From an uncultured Treponema sp. (GTDB lineage: Bacteria; Spirochaetota; Spirochaetia; Treponematales; Treponemataceae): a stretch of DNA of 7,185 bases. Made by a program: the position numbers and the translations under genes. Numbering within the stretch: position 1 is the stretch's first letter; the number at the start of each line of letters is the position of its first letter. The DNA lies in assembly GCA_946403565.1 (NCBI GenBank), contig CAMJAJ010000058.1, positions 1 through 7,185 on the forward strand, read 5' to 3'. A model generated the notes under the pieces. The model saw only the letters and a list, made by a program, of their open reading frames with translations, was not told the DNA's origin and searched no databases. This document shows, piece after piece, positions 5,394-7,185 of this stretch.

Positions 5394-7185
5394 CGCGTGT
5401 TCCTCCCTGACGCCTGCATTATAGCGAGATCTCGCCTTCCTGTCACGCCTTCCGCTCCGTATGTCCACGAGGTTCAGGCGGAGGGCGTTCATGCATACGG
5501 TGAAACTGGACAGGCTCATCGCCGCCGCCCCGAACATGGGGTTCATCTTCAGGCCGAAGGCCCTGTACCAGACCCCGGCGGCCACGGGAATCAGGATGAT
5601 GTTGTAGAAGAAGGCCCAGAAGAGGTTCTCGTGGATGTTGGCGAGCGCGGCCCGCCCCAGGCGGATCGTCGCGGCGACATCAGACAGGGAGCCGCCCATC
5701 AGCACCACGTCGGCGGAATCGATGGCCACGTCCGTCCCCGCCCCGATCGCAATGCCCAGGTCGGCACGGACCAGGGCGGGCGCGTCGTTGATGCCGTCGC
5801 CGACCATGGCGGCCTTGTCCTTCCGCTGGAGCTTCCGGATGGCCTCCTCCTTGCCGCCGGGCAGGACCCCGGCCACGATCTCGTCCACCCCCGCCTCCTT
5901 CCCGATGGCGCGGGCGGTCAGCTCGTTGTCGCCCGTCAGCATGACCACGCGGAGGCCGAGCGCCTTCAGCGAACGCACCGCCCGCGCGCTGTCTTCCTTC
6001 ATCGTGTCGGCGACGGCAAGCATGCCCAGCAGCCTGCCCCCGCTGGCGAAGAGCAGGGGCGTCTTTCCTTCCCCGGCAAGTTTCGCCGCCCCCTCACGCA
6101 GTTCCGCAGGAAGGTCGACCTGCCCCGAAACATAGGCAAGGCTGCCGCCCAGAAGTTCCTCTCCCGCCGGAGTGCGCGCGCACAGCCCGTGGCCGCTCAG
6201 GGCGGAAAAGTCCGTGACCTCCCCTGCCGCCATGCCCTTCTCGCCGCAGTAGTCCAGCACCGCCTTCGCCAGCGGGTGCTCGCTCTTGGCCTCCAGGTCG
6301 AGCGCGGCCTGGAGCAGCTCGCCCTCCCCCACCCCGGCGGCAGGCAGCACGTCCGTCAGCCGCGGGGTCCCGTTCGTGATCGTGCCGGTCTTGTCCAGCG
6401 CGACCGCCCGGATGCGGGCGGCCTCCTCCAGCGCGGCGGAGCTCTTGAACAGGATTCCGTTCTTCGCACCCACCCCGCTCGCGACCATTATGGCGACCGG
6501 CGTGGCAAGGCCCAGGGCGCAGGGGCAGGAGACAACCAGCACCGAGATGGCCCGCCCCAGGGCAAAGGAGGCCCCCGCCCCGGAAAGCATCCAGACGGCG
6601 AAGGTGACGGCGGAGATGGCGATGACGGAAGGGACGAACACGCCGCTCACCCTGTCGGCCACCCGCGCGATGGGGGCCTTGGTCGCGGCGGCCTCGCTGA
6701 CCAGCGCGATTATCTGGGAAAGGGTGGTGTCGTTTCCGACCCGGGTGGCCCGGCACTTAAGGAAGCCGCTCCTGTTCACGGTTGCCGCGCTCACCTGGCT
6801 CCCGGCCTCCTTGTCCACGGGGATGCTCTCGCCGGTCAGGGCGGACTCGTCCACGGCGGAGCTTCCTTCCAGAACGATGCCGTCGACGGGTATGCTGGAT
6901 CCGGGCCGCACGACGAAGACATCCCCGACCGCGACCTGGGAAACCGGAAGCTCTACCTCCTCCCCGTCCCTGACCAGCACCGCCATCTTGGGGGAAAGCC
7001 GCATCAGGGCCTTGAGCGCGTCGGTCGTCCTGCCCTTGCTCAGCGACTCCAGCAGCTTGCCCAGGGTTATGAGCGTGACGATCATCGCCGCGCTCTCGAA
7101 GTAGAGGTCGTGCATCAAGGAGGCGGGGGAAGTGCCGGTCACGCCGGCGGAATGTCCGGCGGCCAGTCCCATGCCCTGCGCGGCC
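5145..7185 (-). CDS. copA: Cu+-exporting P1B-type ATPase with a C-terminal HMA domain, N-terminus beyond the window
   Basis: An inner-membrane pump that uses ATP to export Cu+ (or Ag+). The frame is open to the right edge, so the N-terminus is missing; numbering is from the Met at 7172. Seen in order: membrane segment with LYFESAAMI (23-31); A-domain LTGES (113-117); SCPCALGLATP (215-225) with the metal-binding CPC; phosphorylation site DKTGT (260-264); SEHP (297-300); TGDN (413-416); GDGINDAP (458-465); YNIILIP (523-529); and MSLSSFTVCMNALRL (552-566). The last two, with CPC, are the Cu+ (P1B-1) signature. After the last helix an Arg-rich linker (571-593) leads without a stop to an HMA domain with MCCKCEQHV (619-627). 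HMA domains usually sit at the N-terminus; whether this one also has N-terminal copies is not visible. The linker DNA doubles as a promoter and SD, so the fusion may coexist with a free chaperone. Confidence 0.93.
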   Translation of the reverse strand, partial: AAQGMGLAAGHSAGVTGTSPASLMHDLYFESAAMIVTLITLGKLLESLSKGRTTDALKALMRLSPKMAVLVRDGEEVELPVSQVAVGDVFVVRPGSSIPVDGIVLEGSSAVDESALTGESIPVDKEAGSQVSAATVNRSGFLKCRATRVGNDTTLSQIIALVSEAAATKAPIARVADRVSGVFVPSVIAISAVTFAVWMLSGAGASFALGRAISVLVVSCPCALGLATPVAIMVASGVGAKNGILFKSSAALEEAARIRAVALDKTGTITNGTPRLTDVLPAAGVGEGELLQAALDLEAKSEHPLAKAVLDYCGEKGMAAGEVTDFSALSGHGLCARTPAGEELLGGSLAYVSGQVDLPAELREGAAKLAGEGKTPLLFASGGRLLGMLAVADTMKEDSARAVRSLKALGLRVVMLTGDNELTARAIGKEAGVDEIVAGVLPGGKEEAIRKLQRKDKAAMVGDGINDAPALVRADLGIAIGAGTDVAIDSADVVLMGGSLSDVAATIRLGRAALANIHENLFWAFFYNIILIPVAAGVWYRAFGLKMNPMFGAAAMSLSSFTVCMNALRLNLVDIRSGRRDRKARSRYNAGVREEHAMFGFGKKQGEADGTLTERTLKVEGLMCCKCEQHVKEALEKVGGITEATASHEKGEVVITCSKPVSDDKIKAAVEKAGYSFVS
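5401..5407 (-). promoter_or_regulatory. Strong internal SD for the nested HMA protein
   Basis: GGGAGGA on the minus strand, with 7 bases to the ATG at 5393-5391. It is among the best SD matches in the window and lies inside the ATPase frame, where it encodes Arg-Glu-Glu. Confidence 0.75.
5418..5446 (-). promoter_or_regulatory. Near-consensus sigma70 promoter inside the ATPase frame
   Basis: GTGACA (5446-5441, 5 of 6 to TTGACA), a spacer of exactly 17 bases, and TATAAT (5423-5418, perfect). The predicted start at about 5411 leaves an 18-base leader that contains just the SD. The 17-base spacing is that of an ordinary repressible promoter, not the 19-20 bases of MerR/CueR-type promoters. Confidence 0.7.
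5424..5435. promoter_or_regulatory. Candidate operator: perfect palindrome in the promoter spacer
   Basis: GCGAGATCTCGC is a perfect 12-bp palindrome that lies wholly within the 17-base spacer and touches the -10 box. A dimeric repressor bound there would block RNA polymerase. It matches no CopY (TACAnnTGTA) or other copper box that I know, so the regulator is unknown. Chance is possible for a palindrome of this length. Confidence 0.4.

Noticed and set aside
5418..5446. MerR/CueR-type copper-activated promoter for the nested gene
   Set aside because: Such promoters have a 19-20 base spacer; this one is 17, so repression fits better than MerR-type activation.
6286..7104. 272-codon plus-strand frame opposite copA
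   Set aside because: Ser/Ala/Thr-rich antisense shadow; copA motifs are intact on the other strand.
1..7185. CRISPR array, insertion sequence, defence system or phage genes
   Set aside because: No regularly spaced repeats, no transposase or nuclease motifs, and every sizeable gene is a housekeeping, transport or signalling type.

Overview
This is a GC-rich bacterial window of ordinary chromosomal character. The genes start at Shine-Dalgarno (SD) sites of the AGGAG/GGAGG type, and sigma70-like promoters are recognisable. The gene set is a Na+/amino-acid symporter, a putative lipoprotein, a membrane diguanylate cyclase, orotate phosphoribosyltransferase, a small FMN-binding oxidase-family protein and a Cu+ P-type ATPase. 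It fits a host-associated anaerobe (spirochaete or Firmicutes-like), but nothing here fixes the taxon. No transposase, CRISPR array, tRNA, rRNA or phage gene was seen.

Layout from left to right. Positions 1-183 are a structured leader with no gene: two long stem-loops, then a strong intrinsic terminator whose U-tract ends just before the SD of agcS. agcS (184-1653, +) encodes an alanine/glycine:cation symporter. A 227-base gap with a C10 tract and competing hairpins leads to a 130-residue putative lipoprotein (1881-2273, +) that resembles a free-standing subtilase prodomain. A degenerate repeat cluster (2283-2439) separates it from the convergent minus-strand pair pyrE-DGC (OPRT 4323-3637, then a GGDEF protein 3632-2448), which are 4 bases apart and probably one operon. 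pyrE has a near-consensus promoter so close to its start that the mRNA may be leaderless. Divergent from pyrE is a PNPOx-family gene (4583-4975, +) with an extended -10 promoter and a leader of about 125 bases. A second two-copy GC-rich repeat (4982-5128) precedes the last gene, a copper ATPase (7185-5145, -) cut by the right edge.

The most interesting point is at the 3' end of the copper ATPase. The frame runs without a stop into a C-terminal heavy-metal-associated (HMA) domain. The DNA encoding the linker between the two carries a GTGACA-17-TATAAT promoter, a perfect 12-bp palindrome inside its spacer, and a GGGAGGA SD 7 bases before an in-frame ATG. This reads as a nested gene: the same DNA would make both an ATPase-HMA fusion and a free 82-residue CopZ-like chaperone, the latter from its own possibly regulated promoter.
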